DNA of 64,000 bases, taken from positions 1 through 64,000 of the forward strand of contig SAAJ01000008.1 in assembly GCA_009929485.1 (NCBI GenBank), in the 5' to 3' direction. A model generated the notes under the pieces. It saw only the letters and a list, made by a program, of their open reading frames with translations, was not told the origin of the DNA and did no database searches. Below, piece by piece: positions 25,859 to 34,320 of the stretch (the first letter of the stretch is position 1; the number at the start of each line of letters is the position of its first letter). The position numbers were made by a program, and so were the translations under genes. The DNA comes from Negativicutes bacterium (GTDB lineage: Bacteria > Bacillota > Negativicutes > Anaeromusales > Anaeromusaceae).

Positions 25859-25958
25859 GGCGGCACTTCCCTTTGGCAATGGAGGCAGGTTCTGTCGAGG
25901 TGCTGAGACAAAAGGTCCCCATTGCTAAAGGGGGATGGCCCGTAGGGCCAGGGGGATT
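25841..25958 (+). repeat. Family A REPIN-like repeat, copy 4
   Basis: Same orientation as copy 3 but ~13 bases shorter in the centre. It contains the stop codon of the DUF559 gene and ends eight bases before the tetR -35. Confidence 0.9.
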
Positions 25959-25965
25959 GAAATAT

Positions 25966-25994
25966 TTGACATACTCCCTTTAGAGTGCTATGCT
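25966..25994 (+). promoter_or_regulatory. Promoter of tetR-emrAB
   Basis: TTGACA at 25966 and TATGCT at 25989, with a 17-base spacer. Confidence 0.8.
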
Positions 25995-26020
25995 AATTCA
26001 AACAAACGATTGTTTGAATT
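25995..26020. promoter_or_regulatory. TetR-type operator palindrome
   Basis: Perfect 11-base arms (AATTCAAACAA / TTGTTTGAATT) around ACGA. It starts directly after the -10 and would cover the transcription start, so the adjacent TetR protein probably represses its own operon through it. Confidence 0.8.
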
Positions 26021-26036
26021 AGGGGGCGGATAAAAG

Positions 26037-26660
26037 ATGGAAGATAAGGACAGCCGCGCCAAGCTGCTGGCGATAGCGACGGATCTGTTTGCATGCAAAG
26101 GCTTTGCCGCTGTATCGGTACGAGAGCTGACGCAGCAGGCTAAGCTCAATGTGTCGGCGGTATCCTATCATTTTGGAGGCAAAGAAGGCTTATATCAGGC
26201 GGTATTGGAGGAGCAGTTCCGGCCTATTCGCGAGAGCATGGAAACGATGCAGGCGCAGACGCCGTCGACGCCGATTGCCAAGCTGGAGATGTATGCGAAT
26301 CGAGTAACCTACATTCACGGGCAGCGGCCCTATTTGTCTCGTTTTATCATGAGAGAGCTGCTGAAGCCCACTGCCTATGGCGGACCGATCGTGGAGCGCC
26401 ATTTAGGCGAAGTATATCAATTTGTCATGGAGACGCTGCGCGAAGGCATGGAGCAGGGCCTGTTTCGGCAAGGTCTGGATGTGGCCCATGCGGCAATATC
26501 CATGGCGGGCATTCTTAATTTTTATTTCATCACGAAGCCGCTGGCAGAAAAAATGGTGCCTTTGGGGGAAGATTCGGATGCTAAATATGCGATACAGGCG
26601 TTTCAGCTGTATTTATACGGCATTGTGGATTCAAAGACAAAAGGAAACGAGAATGGGTGA
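26037..26660 (+). CDS. TetR-family repressor of the efflux operon
   Basis: 207 residues. N-terminal helix-turn-helix at ~18-50 (S-V-R-E-L-T-Q-Q-A-K-L-N-V-S-A-V-S-Y-H-F-G-G-K). The remaining ~150 residues form the ligand-binding helical domain. It is the first gene before an EmrA/EmrB pair, with a matching operator at the promoter, so it likely derepresses when a drug or metabolite binds. GGGGGCGG precedes the ATG. Confidence 0.88.
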   Translation: MEDKDSRAKLLAIATDLFACKGFAAVSVRELTQQAKLNVSAVSYHFGGKEGLYQAVLEEQFRPIRESMETMQAQTPSTPIAKLEMYANRVTYIHGQRPYLSRFIMRELLKPTAYGGPIVERHLGEVYQFVMETLREGMEQGLFRQGLDVAHAAISMAGILNFYFITKPLAEKMVPLGEDSDAKYAIQAFQLYLYGIVDSKTKGNENG

Positions 26661-26665
26661 GCGCA

Positions 26666-27715
26666 ATGAAGGATAAAAAGAAACTATTTCGGATTGCCTT
26701 GCTTTTTTTACTGGCCGCGGCTGTAGCCGGCGGCTGGTATATCTGGCAGGACGGCAAGGTTACGACGGACAATGCGGCTATTGAAGGTACGATCGTGACA
26801 TTGAGCCCCAAAGTTCAGGGCTATGTCAAAGCGGTACATATTAAAGATAATCAAGTCGTGAAAGCCGGCGATGTGCTGGTAGAAATCGATCCTGCGGACT
26901 ATCAGATTAAGCGGGATCGGGCGGCGGCGGCCTTGTCGGCAGCCAAAGCGGCTGCTGGTGCGGCGCAAAGCAGCCTGGCCACGACGTCCATTTCCGCTCC
27001 GTCTGGCTTAGAAGGGGCTCGGGCGCAGGTGGCATCGGCACAGGCGAACTGGGAGAAAGCGGCGGCTGACCGGCAGCGTATGGAAAGCCTTTTTCGCGAA
27101 GGCGCCTGCTCGCAGCAACAGTGGGATCAAGCGGTAGCTACGGAAGCCTCCTTACGGGCGGCGTTGGAAAAAAGCCAAGCCGACGCTCGTTCGGCGTCAA
27201 CGGCGCCCAGCGTTATCGCTACGGCTCAAAGTACAACAGAGCAGCTGGCGGCGCAGGTGCGTCAGGCCGAAGTGGAGCTGGCGCAAGCGGAGCAGGATTT
27301 AGCAAATACGAAAATTATTGCTCCGGTGGACGGGCGGATTACCAAACGCAGCGTGGAACTGGGAAACTACGTCCAGGCGGGGCAGCAACTGGGCTCTTTA
27401 GTTGGGACGGAGTTGTGGGTTGTGGCCAATTTTAAGGAAACCCAGCTTAAGCGCATGCACCCGGGACAGACGGCGGAAATACGCATTGACGCTTACCCCG
27501 GCGTTACGCTAAAAGGGCGCGTGGACAGCTTGCAGGCGGGAACGGGCGCGCATTTTTCCTTGTTTCCGGCGGAAAATGCCACCGGTAATTTTGTAAAAGT
27601 GGTGCAGCGGGTACCGGTCAAGATCGTTTTGGAAGCGCAGCCGGAAAGCTCCATCCATCTGGGGCCCGGCATGTCCGTAGAGCCCACGGTATTTACGGAA
27701 GGAACGGTTCTTTAA
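26666..27715 (+). CDS. HlyD/EmrA-family membrane fusion protein
   Basis: 349 residues from the ATG at 26666. One N-terminal membrane anchor (~8-26), then a split biotinyl-lipoyl-like domain (~40-75 and ~215-245), a coiled-coil hairpin of Ala/Gln-rich helices between them, and a beta-barrel C-terminus. This is the periplasmic adaptor that links an EmrB-type pump to an outer-membrane exit, in line with a diderm host. A frame start at GTG 26657 overlaps the tetR stop and is less likely. The emrB ATG follows one base after its stop. Confidence 0.85.
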   Translation: MKDKKKLFRIALLFLLAAAVAGGWYIWQDGKVTTDNAAIEGTIVTLSPKVQGYVKAVHIKDNQVVKAGDVLVEIDPADYQIKRDRAAAALSAAKAAAGAAQSSLATTSISAPSGLEGARAQVASAQANWEKAAADRQRMESLFREGACSQQQWDQAVATEASLRAALEKSQADARSASTAPSVIATAQSTTEQLAAQVRQAEVELAQAEQDLANTKIIAPVDGRITKRSVELGNYVQAGQQLGSLVGTELWVVANFKETQLKRMHPGQTAEIRIDAYPGVTLKGRVDSLQAGTGAHFSLFPAENATGNFVKVVQRVPVKIVLEAQPESSIHLGPGMSVEPTVFTEGTVL

Positions 27716-27716
27716 G

Positions 27717-29294
27717 ATGGAAGCGGCCATGCATCGTCCCGAACGGCCTTTTCTGGTTTCCGTAGTGGTCAGTTTGGCGGCGTTTATGGAAGTGCTGGAT
27801 ACGACCATTGCCAATGTGGCTTTGGCGTATATCGCCGGTTCTTTGGGGGCGAGCTCCGAGGAGAGCACCTGGATTTTAACGTCGTATCTTGTAGCGAACG
27901 GCATTGTATTGCCCTTATCCGGTTGGCTCTCGGCGTTGATGGGGCGGAAGAATTTTTTCATTGTCTGCATTCTTGGTTTTACGGCGGCGTCGTTTTTGTG
28001 TGGCATTGCAACTTCGCTGTCCATGCTGATCGTATGCCGGTTGTTGCAAGGCTTGGCCGGAGGGGGCTTGCAGCCGGCGCAGCAAGCCATTATCAAGGAT
28101 AGCTTTCCGCCGGAGAAGCTGGGCCTGGCTTTTGCCATTACCGGCGTTACTACGGTGCTGGCGCCAATCATCGGTCCGGTGCTGGGCGGCTATATTACGG
28201 ATCAGTTCAATTGGCGCTGGATTTTTTTCATGAATGTTCCTGTGGGTATTTTAGCGGCTTTTTTAGTGCGTATGCTGGTAGAAGACCCGCCGACGGCGCG
28301 CAAGCAGATTGTGCCCTCGATCGACTATATCGGCTTAGGATTGATTGCCTTAGGCCTGGGAGCGCTGCAGATTGTTCTAGATAAAGGGCAGCAGGAAGAC
28401 TGGTTTGACAGTTCTTTTATTCTGCTGTTTGCCGTTATTTCGGCAGTGGCGTTGGTCTTGGCCGTCATGTGGCTTTTGAAGCAGGAGAAGCCGGTGGTGG
28501 AACTTCGATTACTCTCCATGCCCAGCTTTGGCTTGCCCTGCGTGATGATGTTTTTTGTGGGCTTTGCCTTGTATTCCGGGACGGCGCTTTTGCCCATGCT
28601 GGTGCAGACCTATTACGGCTACGACGCCACCTTGGCGGGTTTGCTCTTATCCCCCGGCGGGCTTGTAGTATTTTTCCTCATGCCCCTGGTGGGCAAACTG
28701 GTGAATCGCGTACAGGCGCGATATCTTGTAGCTTTTGGCATGGCGACGATGGCGGGCGGTATGTGGGCTACCAGCCTTTTGACGCCCCAAAGCGATTATG
28801 AAATGTTTGTGATGGTTCGTATTCTGCAGACCATTGGCTTGCCTTTTTTGTTCATACCGGTGACGACGCTGGCATTTTCGCGCATTCCTCCAGCGCAGAG
28901 CAGTAATGCCTCGGCGATTATTTCTCTCATGCGCAACTTGGGGGGCAGCGTGGGCATTGCCTTGGTGACGAACGAAATGATTCACAGTCAGCAGCGGGAA
29001 CAAGCGTATTTGGTACAGCATTTGAGCGCCGCAGAACCGGTCTATAACCAAGCGTTAGCGTCGGCGAAACAGGCGCTGCTGCAGTTGGGCGTTTCGCCAA
29101 ACGACGCCGGGCCGATGGCGATGGGTAAGCTGTACCAGGAAATGCTGCACCAAGCAGGCATTCTGGCGTACCGAGACGCTTTCCTGTTTTTGGCGACCTT
29201 GCTCTGTTTTATGGCCGTAGGCGCTCTTTTCATGCCGAATAACCTGAAAAAGAAAGAAGTTGAAGCCGATAAAGCGGCGGCTAGTGAAGCCTAG
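27717..29294 (+). CDS. EmrB/QacA-type MFS drug exporter
   Basis: 525 residues and about 14 membrane helices, the DHA2 layout. Motif C-like G-P-V-L-G-G is in helix 5 and the conserved W-R-W-I-F-F-x-N-V-P follows it; L-D-T-T-I-A-N-V-A in helix 1 is typical of EmrB. It starts one base after the emrA stop. With TetR and EmrA it forms a complete proton-driven efflux system; the substrate is not evident. Confidence 0.9.
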   Translation: MEAAMHRPERPFLVSVVVSLAAFMEVLDTTIANVALAYIAGSLGASSEESTWILTSYLVANGIVLPLSGWLSALMGRKNFFIVCILGFTAASFLCGIATSLSMLIVCRLLQGLAGGGLQPAQQAIIKDSFPPEKLGLAFAITGVTTVLAPIIGPVLGGYITDQFNWRWIFFMNVPVGILAAFLVRMLVEDPPTARKQIVPSIDYIGLGLIALGLGALQIVLDKGQQEDWFDSSFILLFAVISAVALVLAVMWLLKQEKPVVELRLLSMPSFGLPCVMMFFVGFALYSGTALLPMLVQTYYGYDATLAGLLLSPGGLVVFFLMPLVGKLVNRVQARYLVAFGMATMAGGMWATSLLTPQSDYEMFVMVRILQTIGLPFLFIPVTTLAFSRIPPAQSSNASAIISLMRNLGGSVGIALVTNEMIHSQQREQAYLVQHLSAAEPVYNQALASAKQALLQLGVSPNDAGPMAMGKLYQEMLHQAGILAYRDAFLFLATLLCFMAVGALFMPNNLKKKEVEADKAAASEA

Positions 29295-29327
29295 GCTGGT
29301 ACTGGCGGAACAAAGGAACCTACAGAG

Positions 29328-29362
29328 AAGACCGTATCCTTTTTGGGAGTACGGTCTTTTTC
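29328..29362 (+). terminator. Terminator of the tetR-emrAB operon
   Basis: AAGACCGTA pairs with TACGGTCTT around a T/G-rich loop, followed by TTTTCTTT. Confidence 0.8.
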
Positions 29363-29368
29363 TTTACG

Positions 29369-29640
29369 CCAGCATTTATAAGTTTTTATGGCTGGAAAAC
29401 CTAAAATTATCAAGGGCTGGGAGCTTCTGTGCAAACGGCGGCCATGATTGTATTTGAGACAAGATTTGCGCGCGCCTCGCAAAAGCAGGGTAAGGCGGCA
29501 GTTTCTTAACTCGCTGCGCTCAAACAGGCGAAACTGTCATCCGCCTTACCCTGTTTTTGCGTCCTGCGGACCGTCTTGCTCCAATAAAAGTCTCAAGTAC
29601 AATCACGGCCACCGTAGCCTCATTGTTCCCTCACTTTACT
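29369..29640 (+). repeat. Family C composite repeat, full length
   Basis: Left part as at 15905. A hairpin follows with arms GCAGGGTAAGGCGG and CCGCCTTACCCTG ending in TTTTTG. Then comes the constant tail CGTCCTGCGGACCGTCTTGC. The copy at 38397 has the same ends but a different hairpin sequence. Confidence 0.8.
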
Positions 29641-29674
29641 CCTCGGTCCTTTCTCTGCTTTCCTGTTGGAGACC

Positions 29675-29778
29675 GGATGCTACGCCATCCATGGACTTTC
29701 AGAGGAGACCGGCAATTAGGCCATCCTTGGCATTGCCGGCATTAGGTACATCACGTACCGTCAGGCACTTCACGTGCC
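29675..29778. repeat. Cluster of four short hairpins
   Basis: Four stems occur in ~100 bases: GGATGCTACGCCATCC, one starting GGCAATTAGG and ending CATTGCC, GGTACATCACGTACC and GGCACTTCACGTGCC. On the minus strand the first two follow the words GTGAA/GTGAT in their loops. The rest of 29641-29988 holds no gene that can be supported. Confidence 0.5.
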
Positions 29779-29988
29779 GTCGCTGTGTGACGTTCTCTTC
29801 TAAAAGATCTCGTAGCGGTCTTTTTCTGTTTAGTGGCGTTATAAAAATAGCAATTTCCCAGCACTTTGTATACTTATTTCAAATTGCGCAAAAATTAAAA
29901 AAGGAAATATCCTTAATGTGGCGAATAACGTACTGTGGTTGCAAATGTGCGTATAGAAAAAACATTTTTTAAGGAGGCGAATTGGTAG

Positions 29989-31248
29989 ATGATTTGGGTG
30001 GGAGCTATTATTGTCTTGCTTACTTTCGTTGCTATTGTGAAACGCTATGAAACAAGATTGGTGCTCTTTTTAGGCGGTTTAGCCATGGCGGCGGCGGCAG
30101 GGAAGCCCTTGGCGGCGATGGACGCGTTTGCCAAGGCCATGGTGAATGAGGGCCTGGTGACGACGATTTGTACGGTTATGGGTTTTTCCTATGTCATGAG
30201 CGTAACCAATTGCGATAAGCATTTGGTGCATTTGCTGGCGGGGGGGCTCAAACGGGTGAAGCCGATCTTGGTGCCTGGCGCCGTGGTGGTGACCTGGGTG
30301 CTGAACATCGCCCTGCCTAGTACGGCTGGCTGCGCCGCTGCGGTAGGGGCGGTGCTCATTCCCACGCTGATTCGCTCCGGCGTGCATCCGGCTATGGCTG
30401 CGGCTTGTGTTATGTCGGGGACTTTCGGCAGTACCATGAGCCCGGGTCTCAGCCACAATCCCTTTGTGGCGAAGCTGGCCCAGGTGGACGTCATGACGGT
30501 CATTGCCAACCACGCGCCGGCGGTGCTGGTGGTGCTGGCTATTGCCGCGCCGATGTTGGCCATGGTGGCGTATTGGCGCAAGGAAGGACCGGACGCGGAG
30601 CGCGCCGCTGCTTTCCAGGGGGATGGGCAGGATTTCAAGGTCAATCCCTTAAAAGCCATTATTCCGGCGCTGCCGCTGCTGCTGCTGGTATTGGGCAGCA
30701 AGCAGCTTGGCGTGATTCCGACAGTAACTGTGCCGCAGGCTATGATTATCGGGGCTATGCTTGGATTTTTGGCTACTTTCCAGAGCCCCCAGGAAATTTC
30801 CAAAGGCTTTTTTAAAGGTATGGGCGATTCTTACGGAGATATTATGGGGATTATTATCGCGGCTGCTGTGTTCACCCAGGGGATGCAGATTATTGGTCTG
30901 ACCGGTGCGATGATTGAGAAAATGAAAGCATCCCAGGATATTGCTATTTATGCGGCGACTTTTGGACCGTACTTCTTAGCGATTCTAAGCGGTTCCGGCG
31001 ATGCAGCGGCGCTGGCCTTCAACGGTGCAGTGACGCCCCATGCGGCGCAATTTGGCTGGGCTATTAGTGACATGGGTTCGCTGGCTACCATTTCCGGCGC
31101 CTTGGGACGCACCATGTCGCCAGTAGCGGGCGGCTTGATTGTCTGTGCGACCATTGCCAAGGTCAATCCCTTTGAGATTGCCAAGCGGACGGCGCCGGGC
31201 ATGGTGCTGGGCGTAATCGCGGTGCTTTTGGTTTTCTCGGTACGCTAA
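29989..31248 (+). CDS. DcuC-family anaerobic C4-dicarboxylate transporter
   Basis: 419 residues and about twelve membrane segments. It has the family's paired glycine/serine-rich hairpins: S-G-T-F-G-S-T-M-S-P-G-L-S-H-N-P near residue 140 and G-S-G-D-A-A-A-L-A-F-N-G near 340. DcuC carriers exchange or export succinate, fumarate or malate in anaerobes. AAGGAGG precedes the ATG. It is monocistronic. Fumarate respiration or succinate fermentation is suggested, but not shown, by this gene alone. Confidence 0.85.
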   Translation: MIWVGAIIVLLTFVAIVKRYETRLVLFLGGLAMAAAAGKPLAAMDAFAKAMVNEGLVTTICTVMGFSYVMSVTNCDKHLVHLLAGGLKRVKPILVPGAVVVTWVLNIALPSTAGCAAAVGAVLIPTLIRSGVHPAMAAACVMSGTFGSTMSPGLSHNPFVAKLAQVDVMTVIANHAPAVLVVLAIAAPMLAMVAYWRKEGPDAERAAAFQGDGQDFKVNPLKAIIPALPLLLLVLGSKQLGVIPTVTVPQAMIIGAMLGFLATFQSPQEISKGFFKGMGDSYGDIMGIIIAAAVFTQGMQIIGLTGAMIEKMKASQDIAIYAATFGPYFLAILSGSGDAAALAFNGAVTPHAAQFGWAISDMGSLATISGALGRTMSPVAGGLIVCATIAKVNPFEIAKRTAPGMVLGVIAVLLVFSVR

Positions 31249-31381
31249 CCGTAGAAAGACTTGGTGAATTCTTGTTCTTTAATAGGAGCGTGCTATTGCC
31301 TTGCCGCCTTCTGGATTTACAGGGGGCGGCTTTACTTTTACCATAGAGAGAAAGAACGATGACGCAGGGAGAAGGCGGACT

Positions 31382-32614
31382 ATGGATGCCTATAAGATCT
31401 TCAGCTCGGAGGAAGCGGCGGCGTACGTACGGCAGGCGTTGCCCGAATTTAGCAAGAAGGGGCCTCTTCGTGCAAGGCGTCTTGCAGGAGACAGCCGCAG
31501 CGTAGACGGTCATGTGAACGAGATTACCCGCGTGGAGGCGGCTGACGGAAGCTCGGTCATCCTTAAGCAGCTGATGCCGCATGTCCAATTGGCGTCCCAC
31601 GGGGAATTTTATGAATTGCCGTTAACGCGCATGGCTGTGGAAGTGCATGCGTTGCGTTTTTGGGAGCGTCTTTGCCCGGGTACGACGCCGCAGATTTATC
31701 GTTGGGATGATGAGCGAAAACTGCTAATCATGGAAGATTTGGGGCGGCTTCGTTTATTGAGCGAGAGTATTCTGGAACGCAGGCGGTTTCCGGAAGTTGG
31801 CAAGCAGCTAGGCAAATTTCTGGGGACGACCGCGTTTTATACCTCAGAGTTTTTTCTTGATCTGGAAGAAAAGAAGCTGCTGCAAGCGACCTTTGCTGAT
31901 GGGCAAACCAAGCCTTTTTGGAAGCGGTTGTTTTTTCAAGGCGCCATGCTGACGCCGCCGCTGGAAGCGGTCAATCCGCTCATCAAGAAAGAAATGGCGG
32001 AGCTCTGCGCCTTATCGCCGGTGCGGCGGGAGGTGGAACGCCTGCAGGAGCGCTATGCCTGGCAGCGGCAATGTTTGATTCACTCTGATTTGCATACATC
32101 CAATATTTTTGCAGGTGAGCAGGAAATCAAAGTCTTTGACGCCGAGTATGCTACCTACGGGCCGGTGGCCTTTGATCTAGGGCGGCTTCTAAGCAGTCTG
32201 GTTTTGAGTTATGCCGCTCTGCAAGCCAAGAACGATGTGGCGGCTGCGGAGAAACGGGAGCACCAGGCATACCTTTTGGATGTAATAGAAGAGATTTATC
32301 AAGAATTTGGCGATTCTTTTCAAACGGCCTGGGAAGAGCATTTTGGGGAGAGCAATCCCTTTCAAAGTCCTTACAACCGTTTTTCCCGGCAAGAACGTTT
32401 GGTCGATACCCTTGGTTTTATTGCCTGCGCTTCGGTAGGACGCCTGTGCGACGCGGGGTTGCCTTTTGATTTCAAAGAATTGACAGATCCACAGGTGCGG
32501 GCGGCAGGGCAGCGATTGGTGCTGCGTTTAGCGGAAGAACTGCTGCTGTGTGGAAAGAAGATGACGGAGATAAACGAGCTGACCGCTTGCTTGCGGCGGC
32601 TGGTACAAGCTTGA
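31382..32614 (+). CDS. mtnK: 5-methylthioribose kinase
   Basis: 410 residues from the ATG at 31382 (AGGGAGAAGG in front; the frame opens earlier at 31301). It is an aminoglycoside-phosphotransferase-like kinase: catalytic loop L-I-H-S-D-L-H-T-S-N (~residue 240) and metal-binding F-D-A-E-Y-A-T-Y-G-P-x-x-F-D-L-G, close to the D-x-E-F-A-x-Y-G-P-x-x-F-D-I-G of MtnK. It phosphorylates methylthioribose in methionine salvage from SAM-derived methylthioadenosine. The usual mtnA neighbour is absent from the window. Confidence 0.8.
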   Translation: MDAYKIFSSEEAAAYVRQALPEFSKKGPLRARRLAGDSRSVDGHVNEITRVEAADGSSVILKQLMPHVQLASHGEFYELPLTRMAVEVHALRFWERLCPGTTPQIYRWDDERKLLIMEDLGRLRLLSESILERRRFPEVGKQLGKFLGTTAFYTSEFFLDLEEKKLLQATFADGQTKPFWKRLFFQGAMLTPPLEAVNPLIKKEMAELCALSPVRREVERLQERYAWQRQCLIHSDLHTSNIFAGEQEIKVFDAEYATYGPVAFDLGRLLSSLVLSYAALQAKNDVAAAEKREHQAYLLDVIEEIYQEFGDSFQTAWEEHFGESNPFQSPYNRFSRQERLVDTLGFIACASVGRLCDAGLPFDFKELTDPQVRAAGQRLVLRLAEELLLCGKKMTEINELTACLRRLVQA

Positions 32615-32622
32615 GTGAAAAT

Positions 32623-32679
32623 AAAAAAACCTCCTTTGGCAGCAGTCCAAGAAGCTCTGCTACCAAAGAAGGTTTTTTG
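32623..32679. terminator. Bidirectional terminator
   Basis: An interrupted stem (AAAAAACCTCCTTTGGCAGCAG with its near-complement) has A and T runs. It separates convergent mtnK and the AbgT-family gene. Confidence 0.8.
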
Positions 32680-32702
32680 TTTTTAAGGCTTGCCTGGAGA
32701 GA

Positions 32703-34259
32703 TTACAAGAAAATCTTAGCTCCGGGGCCTAAGGGGAGATTAAAGACTATAAAGAGAACTAGCCAAAGAGTCCAAGAGACTAGAAAAGCGAGGGCGTAAG
32801 GGATTTGGGTAGCCATGAGCGTACCCATGCCTGCTTTCGTGTCATCTTTCATATAATGCGCCATAATACCCAGCATGACGGGCACGTAATAGTTTAAAGG
32901 CGTTACCGAGTTGACGGAGCTTTCGCCAATGCGGTACGCTGCTTGCGTTAAAGCTGGCTCATAACCTAATAGGCCGAACATGGGTACAAAGATTGGGGCT
33001 AGTACCAGCCATTTGGCGGAGCCGCTAATGACAAAAAGATCGACAAGGGCGGATAATAAGATGAGTGAAACAACCAAAGCTATACCTGTAAACTCCATGG
33101 ATTGAAGAAAGTTAGCGCCTTTGACGGCAACAACCGTGGCGATTTGGGTCTTATTGAACCACGCGACAAACTGCGAAGCTGAAAAAGCGGTGACGATAAA
33201 GCTTAAAGAGCCAGAAAGGCCGCTAATGAGGGCGCGGGTTAGGTCACCTTCGTTTTTGATCAAGCCTTTGCCGATGCCAAAAGCAGTACTCATAGAAAAG
33301 AAGAAGAAAAACAGAATAGGGATAATTCCGTCTAAGAATGCGGATTTCGGCAAAAGCGTGTGGGTTTTTGGATCGCGCAGCCAGCCCCATTCAGGGACGG
33401 TGGAAGCCAGCAAAAGCAGCACATAGACTAACGCGGTCCAACCTGCGTATTTAAGACCTTTGTTTTCTTCTGGCGTCAGTGCATGATCTTTGGTGTCGTC
33501 GCCGAACTCTTTTAGTTCAATTGTGGCGAGACGAGGAGCAACAACTTTTTCAGCCACAAGCGTGCCGACAATAGTCAGGATAATAACGGAAGAACTCATT
33601 AAGTAGTAGTTGATCAGAGGGTGTGTTGGGGATTTGGCGGTAACGGCAACGCTGCCTATGGCTGTTTGGGTTATGCCGGCAATTAAGGCATCAGTGCCGG
33701 CTGGGAGAAAATTGGCGCTGAAGCCAGCTGCAGTAGCTGCAAAGGCTACGGACATGCCTAAAATTGGATTGCGTCCCATGCCAGCGTAAACTGCTGCGGC
33801 TGCTGCGGGGACAAAAACCATTGCGGCGTCAGAGGCGAGATTGCCGTTGATACCGATAATGAAAATGGTAGCGGTAATGGCCCAAGAGGGAACTCCCAGA
33901 AGCGCTTTTCGAACCAAGGCGCTGACAAAGCCGGTTTTTTCCGCTAAGCCCATCGCAATCATCATCACGACAACCAGTCCTAAAGGAGGGAAATTGATAA
34001 AGTTTTTAATCATATCGGAAATGATGTAGCGAAAGCCGTCGGCGCTAAGCAGGGTAACGATTTTTGCTTCCACCATCTTTCCGCCTTTGCCCATGTACGT
34101 GACGGAAGTGCCGTCTAGAACTGCCGAGAGAATAAGCACCGCTACGCCGAGTAAAGAAAAAAGAATAAACGGAGAAGGAAATTTATTGCCGATAAATTCA
34201 ATGACATCCAGAGTTTTTTGAAACCAGCCTTTGTTAGTTGCGACGGTAGATGCAGACAT
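32703..34259 (-). CDS. AbgT-family transporter
   Basis: 518 residues and about 11-12 membrane segments. It has AbgT family hallmarks, such as F-P-S-P-F-I-L-F near residue 30, G-I-N-G-N-L-A-S-D-A-A near 140 and N-F-L-P-A-G-T-D-A near 190. Members import p-aminobenzoyl-glutamate or export sulfonamide-like drugs. It lies 62 bases after an M20 amidohydrolase gene on the same strand, matching the abgB-abgT order, so import and cleavage of an aminoacyl-conjugate is likely. AAAGGAGG precedes the start. Confidence 0.88.
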   Translation of the reverse strand: MSASTVATNKGWFQKTLDVIEFIGNKFPSPFILFSLLGVAVLILSAVLDGTSVTYMGKGGKMVEAKIVTLLSADGFRYIISDMIKNFINFPPLGLVVVMMIAMGLAEKTGFVSALVRKALLGVPSWAITATIFIIGINGNLASDAAMVFVPAAAAAVYAGMGRNPILGMSVAFAATAAGFSANFLPAGTDALIAGITQTAIGSVAVTAKSPTHPLINYYLMSSSVIILTIVGTLVAEKVVAPRLATIELKEFGDDTKDHALTPEENKGLKYAGWTALVYVLLLLASTVPEWGWLRDPKTHTLLPKSAFLDGIIPILFFFFFSMSTAFGIGKGLIKNEGDLTRALISGLSGSLSFIVTAFSASQFVAWFNKTQIATVVAVKGANFLQSMEFTGIALVVSLILLSALVDLFVISGSAKWLVLAPIFVPMFGLLGYEPALTQAAYRIGESSVNSVTPLNYYVPVMLGIMAHYMKDDTKAGMGTLMATQIPYALAFLVSWTLWLVLFIVFNLPLGPGAKIFL

Positions 34260-34320
34260 GATGGTACCTCCTTTGATTTAATAAATAATGAACCTACAAG
34301 TGCAAGATACTACGGCGAAG

